Positions 10,764-22,007 of a DNA stretch of 64,000 nucleotides are shown here, piece by piece; position 1 is the stretch's first letter, and each line of letters begins with the position of its first letter. The notes beneath the pieces were generated by a model that did not search any database, was not told the DNA's origin, and saw only the letters and a list, made by a program, of their open reading frames with translations. Position numbers and translations under genes: made by a program. The DNA is from Bidens hawaiensis (Eukaryota > Streptophyta > Magnoliopsida > Asterales > Asteraceae): the NCBI GenBank assembly GCA_021521415.1, contig JAIQDT010002053.1:62001-126000 (forward strand). The letters run 5' to 3'.

Positions 10764-11855
10764 CTATTGTAAATCCATCTCCTCTAGATCATCAGTATCG
10801 ATCTGGTCGTAGTCTTCATCTAGCATCGCTGGATCAACCACCTTTCCTTGAATGTAGTTTTCATAAGAAGCAATAAATGAAGCATAGAGGCCAAACTGCT
10901 CTTCAGCAGATTTGACGCTCATTGGCATTTTTGAGTAATTATTGCTTGAGGAACTTGAAGATCCACTACTCTGGCTTGCTGTCTGCTGAGTACCACTTGA
11001 TCCACCCGCAACAAACCAAACATCCCCATTTGTGTTTACTGACACATGTCCCTCCTGTGAAGAATTGGCACCCGGCTCACCTTTCGAGTAGTAGGCGGCA
11101 GAGTCAGTTTTTGAACTTGTATTGGAGTTCACTTTCGCACCGTACATGCTCGGATCTTGAACCTGATCCATAGATGTTTCCTTTCTTACCATATTAAGCT
11201 CAAAAGTTCTGAGCTTGTTGACCGCGGTTTCAAGATCATAAGTAGAGAAGTCCTTGTCTTCTCTCATCAGTACAGTATACATCTCCCATTTTGGTGGGAG
11301 AGCATCGAGAAGTTTTTCTACAATCTCTTCTTCTCGGTAGGAAATGGAGTAGTTACTCAATTCAGTCATTAGATGATAATATCGAGTGATAATATCATCA
11401 ATAGATTCGTTCTTTAAGTACTTAAAGACTGAAAATTGAGTTTTAAGTAACTTTATCTTTGAGGCCCGAATGCCTACATTTCCTTCGAATCTGCTCTCAA
11501 GAGCTTCCCAAAGCTCTCTAGCTGATGTATACTTTCTGAAAGTATGGAGGATCTCCTGTGGAAGAGCCATTGTGATTGCAGCATAAGCCTTGCTTTCGGC
11601 TTCATACATCTTCTTCTCCTCTTCTTCCATTTTACTGTATTTCTTGATCTGGTCTCGACCCTCATACTCCATGATCGGTGGAATATATCCATCTTGGATG
11701 CATACCCACATTTTTGCATCCTGGTACTTAACATACTGTATGAACCGATCATTCCACGCAACAAAGTCGGTTCCCTTCAGCAACCTTGGGGCCTTTGTAG
11801 CTGACCCCGCTTCAACTTCCATCTTGACAAGCTCTGAAATATTGATTGACGACAT
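10764..11855 (-). CDS. gag: Element A Gag, capsid-like N-terminal part, 363 aa
   Basis: A copia Gag of the UBN2/DUF4219 type: PRLLKGTDFVAWNDRFIQY near the N-terminus, RELWEALESRF, and a region on degenerate-helix spacing ending MTELSNY. It packages element RNA into cytoplasmic virus-like particles. The ATG at 11855 follows the repeat-rich leader. It ends at a TAG (CAA TAG CAG ATG), after which the same frame continues for 514 codons. Either this copy is broken or some readthrough occurs; TAG followed by CAG partly resembles known plant readthrough contexts. Confidence 0.88.
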   Translation of the reverse strand: MSSINISELVKMEVEAGSATKAPRLLKGTDFVAWNDRFIQYVKYQDAKMWVCIQDGYIPPIMEYEGRDQIKKYSKMEEEEKKMYEAESKAYAAITMALPQEILHTFRKYTSARELWEALESRFEGNVGIRASKIKLLKTQFSVFKYLKNESIDDIITRYYHLMTELSNYSISYREEEIVEKLLDALPPKWEMYTVLMREDKDFSTYDLETAVNKLRTFELNMVRKETSMDQVQDPSMYGAKVNSNTSSKTDSAAYYSKGEPGANSSQEGHVSVNTNGDVWFVAGGSSGTQQTASQSSGSSSSSSNNYSKMPMSVKSAEEQFGLYASFIASYENYIQGKVVDPAMLDEDYDQIDTDDLEEMDLQ

Positions 11856-11879
11856 TCTTCTTGAAGACTAAGAAACCCG

Positions 11880-12240
11880 AAAAATTCTGAAATTGGCGAA
11901 GTTAGAAAAATTTCTTCGAAACAGTACTGTAGGCGAAGTTAAGTATAACTTCGCTTAAGTAATAACTTTGCTGGATCCTTCGTAAATTCGCGTAAATGGG
12001 CGAAGTTGAGAATAACTTCGCTTAGGATAAGCGAACTTAGAAAGTAAGCGAACTTGAAGAGAACTTCGCTGAACGAGGCGAACTTGAGAAGAACTTCGCT
12101 GAGTTAGGCGAAGTTGAGGAGGTAGGCGAAGTTGTGAATAACTTCGCTTCTCCTTATATCTTCGCTGAAACCATACGAATCCTGACGGCAACTTCGCCTG
12201 ATGAACAACAACTTCGCCTGACGAACTTGAACTTTCTGCA
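11880..12240 (-). repeat. Element A leader: cluster of CTTCGC/GCGAAG motifs
   Basis: About 19 copies of ACTTCGC or its complement GCGAAGT/GCGAACT in 360 bp, mostly in inverted pairs, between the primer site and gag. The motif is the same as in this element's LTRs and in front of its 3' ORF. Short frames here are repeat translations. Confidence 0.85.
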
Positions 12241-12405
12241 GATCTGAAAAACGGATTTTAACGACGATTTTGACGGTTTGAAGGCTTAAACACACTGATA
12301 GGAAGCTAGAATGAGCAAACACACCACAAACTCGTCCCGGTAACACCCGAAATGAAACGAATTCTACACCCGCGTGAATATCCCGAACCACACAATCGAG
12401 CAAAT

Positions 12406-12417
12406 GCTCTGATACCA
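12406..12417 (-). other. Element A primer-binding site, Met-tRNA type
   Basis: The minus strand reads TGGTATCAGAGC two bases inside the 5' LTR. Confidence 0.93.
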
Positions 12418-12419
12418 AT

Positions 12420-12895
12420 TGTAGGTTCCCTGGACGGATCACACGAGATATCCCGATATACACAGGTGCGGAATCCCTGTGTAGATCGTTACGGACATAG
12501 AATATAATCACACAAACACACGTACACATGATACGAACAAAACTCACGTTATATTGATAACTCGAACCGAGATGCTTACAGACTCACGTCAATAGACTCA
12601 CACGTAACTGAACTCGATCAACCAAAACGCTAACTGACCAACTGATTAACTGATTAACCGTAAACAGTTAAACTACTTAAATACACGACAACTTCGCCTC
12701 AGGCGAAGTTGTCAATAACTTCGCTCGTTGAACAAATTCGCCTAGGCGAACTTGTCAACAACTTCGCTTAGTTAACAAGTTCGCCTAAGCGAACTTGTCA
12801 ACAACTTCGCTGTTACACAAACAATTACATAAACAATATTACAGACTCGATTACAGACTTTAGACATATGAACTACTGACATCTATGCACCAACA
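12420..12895 (-). repeat. Element A 5' LTR
   Basis: 476 bp, TG...CA, followed by the ATATG duplication at 12896-12900. It carries one extra 43-bp palindrome unit (12769-12811) compared with the 3' LTR. Confidence 0.95.
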
Positions 12896-12900
12896 ATATG

Positions 12901-14555
12901 CATCCTATATGAGAGTGAAGAACACATTAATGTTTTCTTAATTGATATAGAAACGTGTCACTCGATTAAACGTCACGAGACCCTATAATATTATTATTAT
13001 TGTAGTTAAAGTTATATTTTTGTTTGAGCGGTTGACCTGTTTAAATAGACAAACATGTTTGTATCTTTTATTTACATGAATTAACTAATATAAATGAATG
13101 TATGATTTCGTTTGCTTCTTTTACATAAACTGATCAGACAAATTCTAATATTTACAACTAGTGTTTATTATCTACAAAACCAATTTATATAAATAATAGG
13201 ATGAGGAGCATGCATGGTTCTACATTTTGTGAATTAACTCACAATAGACCTGCACATATATATGTATATATATATGAACTCCATATATATTTAATATTAA
13301 CCATTGTTGAATAGGAAAGCTTCTGTATAAACAAATTTATAAAACAAAACTTCAATCAACTAAAACTTCACTATACCGTTCTATTTTATTCCGAAAACAA
13401 AACGACAACGTATGTCACAGTTTGTGTTTAAACCAACAAAATACAATTTATTATTGTTGTTTCATTAACCAGTTGTTCAAATCGATAGAAACAAAACACG
13501 GAGTATGACTTGATCTGGGTTACCTTCGATGGAGGTTGAAGCGTGCGACGTTGGTTCGTTCTGGTTGCAGAGACTACGGCACTCGTGATTACGGTGTAGG
13601 TGGCGTAAATCGAAAGAGCAGGAAACGCGGTGTCGGTGATTCCTTGAAACCACTGACGCGTCCGAGGCTGTGGCGGTTGTCTCCGAAAGCGATCGTTAGC
13701 GGTCGCGATGGTTTCCATCAGAAAGTTTTCGGCAATTTACAGGGTGGCGGTGCGGCATTGAATAGTAGAGATAGAATTTCGTTATGACCAGAATAGTTTG
13801 TTTGATGTTCTCACGAATATTAAAAGGATTAGTAAGGATCGGTTTAACTGATTTAATTTGTATGATTATAAATTTTAATCTCAATAATTCTAGCCGGAAA
13901 GTACGTTCATTACAACAGGCTTTCAAATTCCATTTTCTTTCAAGTTCTATTTTGGGGATATTACACAAATGGTACTTGTACTTTATTTCATAGTAAATTC
14001 CGATATTAACAATTCGAACCTTTTAGTTTGTTATTTATTTAAAATTAACAACTTAACTTAAATTATTATAAGAATATGGGTTAATGAATATTTATTATTA
14101 TATATCATGTTTGGTTAATCGACACTGATATTCATATGGTTTTGCTAATTAATATATGGCATTTAATATTTTAGGTTTTCAGTCTTCGTACATTACAAAT
14201 ACACTAAGGGAGTTGCTCAATTGTCACCAAAGCATCAAAGGCAGCCCAAACTGGGATATCCAAGTGAATGCAACATGAGAGATTCAGAGATAAGCCAACT
14301 AAAATGAGTCAAGACATGTAGTATGCCTACAATAGTTAACTTTTGGACTTTCAATTTTAAACCCTTCTTCGCTAGCGTTCATTTCGCGTGTCTGCTACGC
14401 GGCAAAGTTTAACTGTTTTTAACGTAATAAAATATAACACATATATTCTTGGAGTTTTTAGACTAATATATCATTATTTTTAGTAAAAATAATATTTTAT
14501 TTTCCATAATATTTGTATATTAGTAATGGATTATGCTTAAAATAGCCGGGTGTCA
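12901..14555 (-). mobile_element. Possible 3' LTR of an old minus-strand gypsy element
   Basis: The right edge, CCGGGTGTCA at 14546-14555, is followed by a sequence whose minus strand reads AAATTTCGGGACAAAATTTC, typical of the end of Tekay/Del-type gypsy internal regions just before the 3' LTR. A GC-rich patch at 13530-13760 could be LTR R/U5; frames there have no recognisable homology. The left edge is not found. No gene is supported. Confidence 0.35.
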
Positions 14556-16908
14556 TATTCTCCCTTCCTTTAAGAAATTTTGTCCCGAAATTTAGAAGGT
14601 AACACTTGTGTTGTTTCTATGGGGAAGAGGTGAGAATATTTTATTTTAATTTAATCTTGTTATTCACATGTTATCATAGGGCCCAGACTCGAATGCAACC
14701 TGACTTTGACAAGCTCGATTTTTTTTCGCCAGAGTTGCTGGATTTCGAATCCCGGATTTCTTTGTGTTTTACAATATATCAAAGCTTTTTGTCTTTGAGG
14801 ACTTTGTTAGATGGAATGATCAGTGATTTGTCAGATATGTATTTCTTTAGATTAGACACGTGGAACATGTCAAATATTTTACTAAATACTGGAGGTAATT
14901 CGAGCTCTCAACTTCTCTTAGAAATGTAACGATAGAAAGTATTTATTTCCGTATAAGGCTCCCAACGGTGGGACTCCAATACTAGAAGATAATTGTTTTG
15001 AAAACCTTGCCAATGGTAGGCTAATATTCAAAGATTCTTGGAGAGTTAACCAAATCCTTGACATAGAAAGCCATATTGGAGTTCAAATGCACCTGTAAAT
15101 TCACAATTATGTTCTAGAACCATAATTGTCAATTTACCTTACACGATTATTCTAGTTTTCTTTTCTTCAAGAATAAATCATTTCTCCTTCTTACCTTTTT
15201 TCCTAAAGGGCAGAGAATGAACGAATCGATTTACAATTATCAGAGAGTTTCGTGTTCACTTAGGTGTTTGTTGGAGTTCTTTTATAGAGTATATGGAAAT
15301 GGGCTCTCTTTTATTGAGGAATTTCTTGTTGTTTCATAAGTTCATATGGCTTCTGATATTCTATCTTAACCCTTGATCATGCTAAACATTCATTGCTATA
15401 TACTATAATGTCGCTTTTAATATTGATTTACTAATACGGTCTTTGGAGTTTTTGTAGATTCTTGATGAATTGAGCATTTAGACTTATGCATTCCTCTAAC
15501 ACAAATTCACATAGTTCCTCATATCGAGTCATCTAAACTCTATTCAATCAGTATTAGATTTCTCTTTAATAAACGCTTTGCCTTGTACATTTACAGTCTG
15601 AGTTGTAAGCCTTGTTTGTAACGTTAATCCCAACGTGCATATATGTGAAGGATTTTCTTTTCTACTCAATCATCAGCTACAATTTTCATTTTACCTACGT
15701 GGTAACAAGTATTACAGTTGAAATAATTGAGTAGGTCTACTTCAACTGTCTGCCCCATTTTGAGTTCCATTTGATTTACAACACATAGAAAACTCTTATG
15801 GTTGATGTAGTTTGTACACTTAGTTCCATAAAGATGATGTCTTCAAGTCTTAAGAGTAAAACCAACAACTCCTAGCTCTAAAATGTGAGTTGTATAATGT
15901 ACGTCGAGTTATCATGATGCATAGCTGTTGTCTTTTGTCTTTTTTCATAAGCATGCATACAAGACCTAAGCGTAAAACATCAAAATTAATATAAGTATAT
16001 GTGCTCCTTCTGGGAGGGGCAAGATAGGTACATTACATAATCTTTTTCTTAGTAATTGAGAAGCTTCCTCTTATCTTCTTGTTTCAGGCGTATTCTTATC
16101 ATTTTGGGTTAATGTTTTCAAAGGTCATGCTAATCTTGACTATGCATCTACAATAATTCGCTGTAAGGCCTAAAAATTTTCCCACTTTGGTAGGAGAACT
16201 TTGGTATTTCCCAATCCTTAATTTCATAAATCTTTAATACAATTATATGTATACCCTTCATACTAATTATTTGTCTAAGACAATGAATTTATAAAATACA
16301 GAATTCATACTTAAAGAATTTCTACATACAATCATTCGCTATTCTCAACTCAGTTTAAAGTGTTGTTCATGAAATTTTCTTGGCTTGTGAATAATTATGC
16401 TTATATCATCCAGGTAGGATGTGCATATCCTATTCATAAGATTCAGGAACATTATGACTTATTTGCCAATTTGACAGGTATGACTTACAACTTATAATGA
16501 CCCTACAGTGTTTCTAAAATGTCTTTAGAAAGTCCTATTCTATTGATATGTAGTTGGTAAATCGATATTCGGGTATGGAAACTGATCAGATAAATCATCA
16601 ACAAGATCCAGTCTAAACTTTATGTGTCTACAAAATCTTGAATTGTAGGCATATCTCAAGGCGTAGGATATTCTTCATGTAATAATTTGTGTGTCTTGGT
16701 AACAATCATCAATTTGGTATCACGCTAATCACCATGGATTTCCAGAGTTTCACCACCGTTGAGTGGTAAACGTACTAGCCTTTCCGAACAAACGATCTCA
16801 GCATGATTTTCAGATAATTCGCCTATGTCTATGTCGAGGTTGTCTAATTTGATGGGTATATAGATCATTACCGATATTTTGGGTTTCTATCGGAAGATTA
16901 TAGTCAAA
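14556..16908 (-). mobile_element. Decayed internal region, probably of the same old gypsy element
   Basis: AT-rich, stop-filled sequence with no ORF above background. The assignment rests on the gypsy-like 3' border at 14556-14600 and on a degraded primer-site-like GGCTTTGATACAA at 50579-50590 beyond element C. I see no intact domain. Confidence 0.3.
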
Positions 16909-18096
16909 TGTTGAGTCAAGATTTGACATAAAACTGATCAGATGGAAGATTGGAATCTTCTCAACCTCCTCAGAATTCGCTAAGTATGGATCCGATCACA
17001 CCTTAGACCTCCGAGCAAGCTTATACTTAGCCGGGTACGATATTTTGTCTATCGGGCAAGGTTATCTTTGAAAGTCTTCTTTAGTGGACATCCGAGCAAG
17101 GTTTGCAAACTTGTGTATTATCGGGCAAGGTTCACTAGTATATTCATGTCCGGGCAAGGATCACTTTATCAAGCAGTTTTGTTCTTCATAGCCAAGTAAA
17201 GTTCACTTCCGAGTAAGCTTTAGGCTAACCAATCTCAAGAAACCAAGTATTTGAAGATCGGGCAAGGTATTCATTAATAAAGATGGTCCGGGTATGCCTG
17301 GTGTTTAATGAAGTATCACAAGTATCATCGGGTAGGATTTAACTCAAGCAAGGTAAAGTGCCTCCAAGCACACTTTGCTAATTAGCTATTCCAGGCAAGG
17401 AGTTGATAGGACCATTGAAGAACAAGGTTGCTCGTAAGGGTTTGTCGGGCAAAGTCTGATAAAGCCAAGAAGATTGAAGTCTACCCGGTGAATATTTTAC
17501 TTGGTAAAATACTCTTCAAGTAAAGTCTACCCGGAAACTGATCCCGAGCACACTTCTATATTACCAAGTCATAAAGGATTGCAGAGCATACTCGGAAAGA
17601 CAAGATTGATGCAAAGCCTACCCGGAAAACTTGTTTTACACTTAGATTATTTCTGAATATGTAATTTGAATATGTATTATCGGATAGGGTTTCTAGAAGG
17701 AATGACAGCTGTAAAGGAGGTTCCAGGGCTATAAATAGAATAATTTAGGGCAAACCTCAAGAACACAGGCAACGGCACACACAAAAAGGAAGACAGACAC
17801 ATTAATTAAGAAAGAATATTGTGTGTGTGACTGCTGTCCTTCAAGAAACCCTAAATTGATTATCCACTTTGTATGATTGATATTATATGAATGGAAATCT
17901 TTTGAGTTAATCTTGTTTGTGTTGATTACCTTTGAATACTGATTTAGCAACCGTATGTTTGTTATTGATTCCGCCTTTATCAAACGGTAATCTTTCTAAA
18001 TATAGCAACCCGTCATTAACTCTCTTGTCAACACATTTATTTGTGTGAGTTATGGCATGATTTAAGTAAGATGCATCTAAAATCGGGGACCTGACA
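16909..18096 (+). repeat. Element C 5' LTR
   Basis: 1188 bp. U3 (about 16980-17640) holds roughly 25 copies of a degenerate 12-mer of the form CCGGGCAAGGTT / CCGAGCAAGCTT / CCGAGCACACTT in both senses. A TATA box, TATAAATA, is at 17730-17737. Ends GACCTGACA. Confidence 0.95.
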
Positions 18097-18098
18097 AG

Positions 18099-18110
18099 TG
18101 GTATCAGAGC
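18099..18110 (+). other. Element C primer-binding site, Met-tRNA type
   Basis: TGGTATCAGAGC two bases after the 5' LTR. The leader 18111-18404 is short and, unlike A and B, holds no motif cluster. Confidence 0.93.
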
Positions 18111-18404
18111 TTGTTACTACTATTTTGGAAAGATTCTTGTTTCTGATTGAAGATTTGAAGAAAGATGACGTAAGCAGACAACTGCTTAATTGATTTGTGA
18201 CGTCAGCAGCTCTGTTTTTCATTTTTCTTCCAGATCTACAATCTACCGGTGTTTTCTCTTCCTTATTTCAATTAAAGCTTTAATCTTTATATCTAAATCT
18301 TGCTCTAATCATATCAGACACATCAGATCTGAACAACCTGTTCTCAGATCTGATTATTTTAAAACTTTGCTTTTTACAAAGAAACTAATTTTAAATCCTT
18401 GAAA

Positions 18405-19472
18405 ATGTCTGGATATGAGGAACAAGAGGTGTCTACTAACAAGATACCAAGATTGTATGGATAGGAAAACTTTACCAAGTGGAAAGTGCTTTTTGAAGCA
18501 GCAGTGTGCTACAATGATGTTGATATGTGGAACTCCATCAAGAATGGTCGAAAAGCTGATGCTGAGGAAGGAGCAAACACAACTGCAACTGCTGCTGTAA
18601 GAGAAAGAATGAGAAAGGTGGATGACAAGGCCTTAGCTATGATTAAGCTAGGATTGTCTCGGGAGATTCTAACCAAGGTGGCACATCACACAACTACCAA
18701 GCAAATGTATGATGCTATCCTTGAGATGTATGAAGGGAATACTGAGCTGAAGAACATAAAGAAGCAAAGATTGAAACAACAGTTGGAAAGGTTCAAGTAT
18801 AAGGAAGGAGAAAGGTTGAAATCAATACTAGAACGTTTTCTAGGCATTGTGAATGAGTTGAGGACAACTGATTATGTCATGACTGACTTTGATTTAAACA
18901 CAAAGTTACTCAACTCAATGCCAAAGGAATGGTATACTGCTTGCAAGTTCATCCTTCAGAAGCATAATTTCAATGACTTGAAATTGGATGATGTAGTATG
19001 CTTCCTTCAGGCTGCAGAACTGGAGATGATAGAGAATGAAATGATTAAGGAAGAAAGACCTTGTTTCAATGTTTCAAGTGCATTGATTGCACCCATGGGA
19101 AATTTGACTACCAAAAATCAACAACAAATTCCCATTATTGAAGAACCAGTTGAGCACAATGTTGATACTCCAAAGTCTTTTATTGGTGGTAGCACAAGTA
19201 ATCTAGGAAATCAGCAGAGGTTCAATGTGCAACTGACTGATTACACTGATACTGCCTCAATGGCAAGTGGGAATGGTCCTCACTCTAGTGGAGGAAATGG
19301 TCAAAGCAATGAAACACAGGCATTGTTGTCTATGTTTACTGATTCATATAATGCATTTGTTGCAAAGAATCTAATTCACACAAGTGTAGTACAAGATGAT
19401 TTAGAGCAAATTGATGCAGATGATTTAGAAGACATGGATTTGAAGTGGCAAGCTGCCATGTTAGCTTTGTGA
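18405..19472 (+). pseudogene. gag: Element C Gag N-terminal part, broken
   Basis: Capsid-like copia Gag (UBN2 type). The ATG at 18405 is followed by an in-frame TAG at 18462 inside the conserved start (IPRLYG then stop), then an open frame from 18465 containing FTKWKVLFEAAVCYND, MYDAILEMYEGN and a helix-rich C-terminal domain. It ends with TGA at 19470-19472 where elements A and B continue toward the first zinc knuckle. Confidence 0.85.
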
Positions 19473-21989
19473 AGTAAGAGGTTGTATAATAGAACTGGTA
19501 GATCTCTGGTTTTTGGTCCTAATGAGAGGATTGGATTTGACAAGTCACAGGCAATCTGCTACAATTGCCAACAGCCTAGACATTTTGCAAGAGAATGCAA
19601 CTTGCCAAGGAATTATCAGATGAATAAATTCTAGAATCAACAGCCAAGAGGTCAGCAACAATACCAGCAGAATTAGCAAAGAAACAACAACCAAAACTTC
19701 AACAACAACTTCAATCCCAACAACAATTATAATCCCAACTTCAACAACTTTTAGCCTCAAATGAATAATCTTAATCAAGGGGTGCCTCAGAATCAAGGAT
19801 TTCAAATGAATAATAATCAGAACCTTCAAGCAGTTCAAAATGTTCCAAACAACACTGTTCCAGCCAACCAAAATCAACCAAGAAACGAAGGAAATGTGGC
19901 AGTGACTACACAACATGAAGGTAACTTTGATTGGAGCAATCATGAAGAAGATATTGCAGATGATATCAATAGAGCAAATGTGGCATTCATGGCTATAATT
20001 GGGAAAGAAACTGCATCTTCATCTCAGATACAATCTGCTCCTACTGTTGATTTAAATGAACTTATCAATGAATTGAAAACAAAAGTAGGAAAGCTGGAAA
20101 GTAAGTGTTTTAGGAAACAAAGTATCATCAATACATATGAGGCAAGTGAACTGATAAGTGAGAAAAGAATGAAAAGTTTGGAAGAGGACTGTGTAAACAG
20201 CTATAGAGCTCAGAAAAGGTTCACAACTGAAATAGATGGGTTGAAGAAAATGGTTATAGAAGAAAAGGTATAGAACACAAAACTACAAGCAGATAATGAA
20301 TTCTTGAAGAACTTGATCTCCACTGGAAACATCTGTGGAATTTTAAATCAAGTTAAGGAAGAATACAAGTACAAAGTAGTACCACCACCATTCAACAACA
20401 AATTTATGCCAAAAGTTGATAAAGAGAAAAGAAATGCATATCTACAACAATTCAAAGATGTTTTTCAAGACAAAGAAGAACTTGTAGATTTGTACAAAAA
20501 TGTTGAGGTGAGTGAAGAAGGAGAGTTTGTTGTGAAGAAAGAATTGAAAGAAGAAAAGTCAATTGGAGTTCAAGTCTCTGAAGATGACCTTGAGTCAATT
20601 GATTTGAATCAAGATGACTTGAGTGATTTGAGTGATCAAATTACTGAAGAGGAAAACAAAGCTGCTGAAAGAGGAAGAAAATACAAGAAACCAGAATATG
20701 TTGATCAACTTCCAAAGTATCCGCCAGTCCCACCAAGAATGAAGAAACAAAATGATAAGATGAAAAGATAACATGTATCTTTTGACATTTGTGAAAAGAA
20801 GAAGATAAGCTACAATGCAGTCAGGCAACCAAGCAAGGCTGTGTTGGAAAGGATAAAGCAAAACAAAAAGAAGAGAATAACTGAAGAAGTTGATTTAGAA
20901 AACTTTATCCCAGTTTATCCAGTTTTCTCTAGTGATGAAGTATTGGATGTTGGAGAAGTGGAAACTATGGAAGAGTATGAGAAGAGACAGTCAAGGTTTA
21001 GAGAGAGTAGTGATGAAGAACCTATGATTATGGAAAATGTTATCTTTGTCAAAAGCAAACTTGACAGACAGGATATCAAGATTGAGGAGTTTGTGCCTTT
21101 CTCAATTAACTTTGATAATTTGAAGAATCAGAAGACTCTAGGAGTCAAGTCACCTAAGCCAAGTGAAAGGTTCAAGAAACCAATAGAGCATGAAAAATTT
21201 AAAGGCAAGGTATGGTGCAAGAAGTGTGATGAATATGGTCATCACACAGACTCATGCAATGAGAGATTGAAATTTCAACCATTTCATGTCCCAGATGGAA
21301 CAAAGTATGGTCAAGACTTTGTCCTGTACAAACAAAAGTATGATGTATATCTAGAAAAAGGAAAGGTGTGTGGAAATGAAACCATGAACAGAGAAGAAAA
21401 GAAATTTGAAAAGGAGACAAGGATTGAGAAGAAAGCTGAAAAAAAAACAAAGAAGCAAGTGGCTAGATCAGCAAGAAAAATTAAATCTCCTAAGAAGCAT
21501 GAGAAATTGACCAAAAAGAACTATCATCCATTGAGAAACAAACAAGACACTCAATCAGTCAAATCTGATGAATCTCAAGAATCATCAAGCAGTGAGAAGA
21601 CAAGAAGAAAATGTGCATATCCTAGAAGAAACCAACAGAACTCACTGGTGATGAGAATTTTTTTCTAAAACATGGATATGAACCACAAGGTTTCCTATGG
21701 AAACCCAAGATTGAAACTAAAGTTGAGATAGTTGCTGATGTGAGAGAATACTCTGAAAAGAAAGATTATGTGATCAAAGAGTATGCCACTGACTCAGCTG
21801 AATTACAGACCTCAACTTCACTTGTTAAAACCCCAAGAGAGTGTGGTTATGAAACTGATAATTCAGACAACTTAGAAATAACTCATGAAGATCCAGAACC
21901 AACAACACTCACTTCCTAAGCTGTCATAGAAACTGAAATTGATGAGTTGCAAGCTGTAGAAGCCTGCATTTCATCACTCAACTAATCGA
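19473..21989 (+). pseudogene. gag: Element C Gag C-terminal part: zinc knuckles and coiled coil, broken
   Basis: Same frame as the upstream Gag throughout, interrupted only by stops: TAG at 19632, 19674, 19752 and 20271, TAA at 20769, 21666 and about 21918. Knuckle 1 is CYNCQQPRHFAREC (Gly of the knuckle replaced by Arg); knuckle 2 is near 21210 (WCKKCDEYGHHTDSC). A Lys/Glu-rich coiled coil lies at about 20040-20270. The last stop, TAA at about 21984, sits inside CTAAT just before the gag/pol acceptor. The donor seen in A and B is absent at the homologous codon (CAG then ATACAA at 20028), probably lost by mutation. Confidence 0.78.
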
Positions 21990-22007
21990 ATTTTCTCTTC
22001 TGTACAG

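Larger units (their letters stand above)
961..12895 (-). mobile_element. Copia element A, Sirevirus-type, complete
   Basis: The element is about 11.9 kb. LTRs are at 961-1393 (3') and 12420-12895 (5'), both beginning TG and ending CA. Perfect 5-bp target duplications ATATG lie at 956-960 and 12896-12900. The minus-strand order is LTR, primer site, gag, pol (protease-integrase-RT-RNase H), conserved non-coding block, palindrome/TATA block, 3' ORF, polypurine tract, LTR. Integrase before RT is the copia order; length, Met-tRNA primer site, AAGGGGGAG polypurine tract and extra 3' ORF fit the Sirevirus lineage. I count six substitutions between the LTRs plus one 43-bp unit, so insertion is fairly recent. 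Gag has a stop, pol a frameshift and a stop, and the 3' ORF an in-frame TAG, so it is probably non-autonomous now. Confidence 0.93.

Noticed and set aside
13428..13968. Possible host gene or gene fragment in a GC-rich patch
   Set aside because: Frames on both strands are short, overlap each other and match no domain I know; the patch fits LTR R/U5 composition better.
20101..20106. GTAAGT in element C gag as donor for the gag-pol intron
   Set aside because: It is in phase 1, whereas the acceptor at 22007 is in phase 0, and it is not at the codon homologous to the A and B donors.
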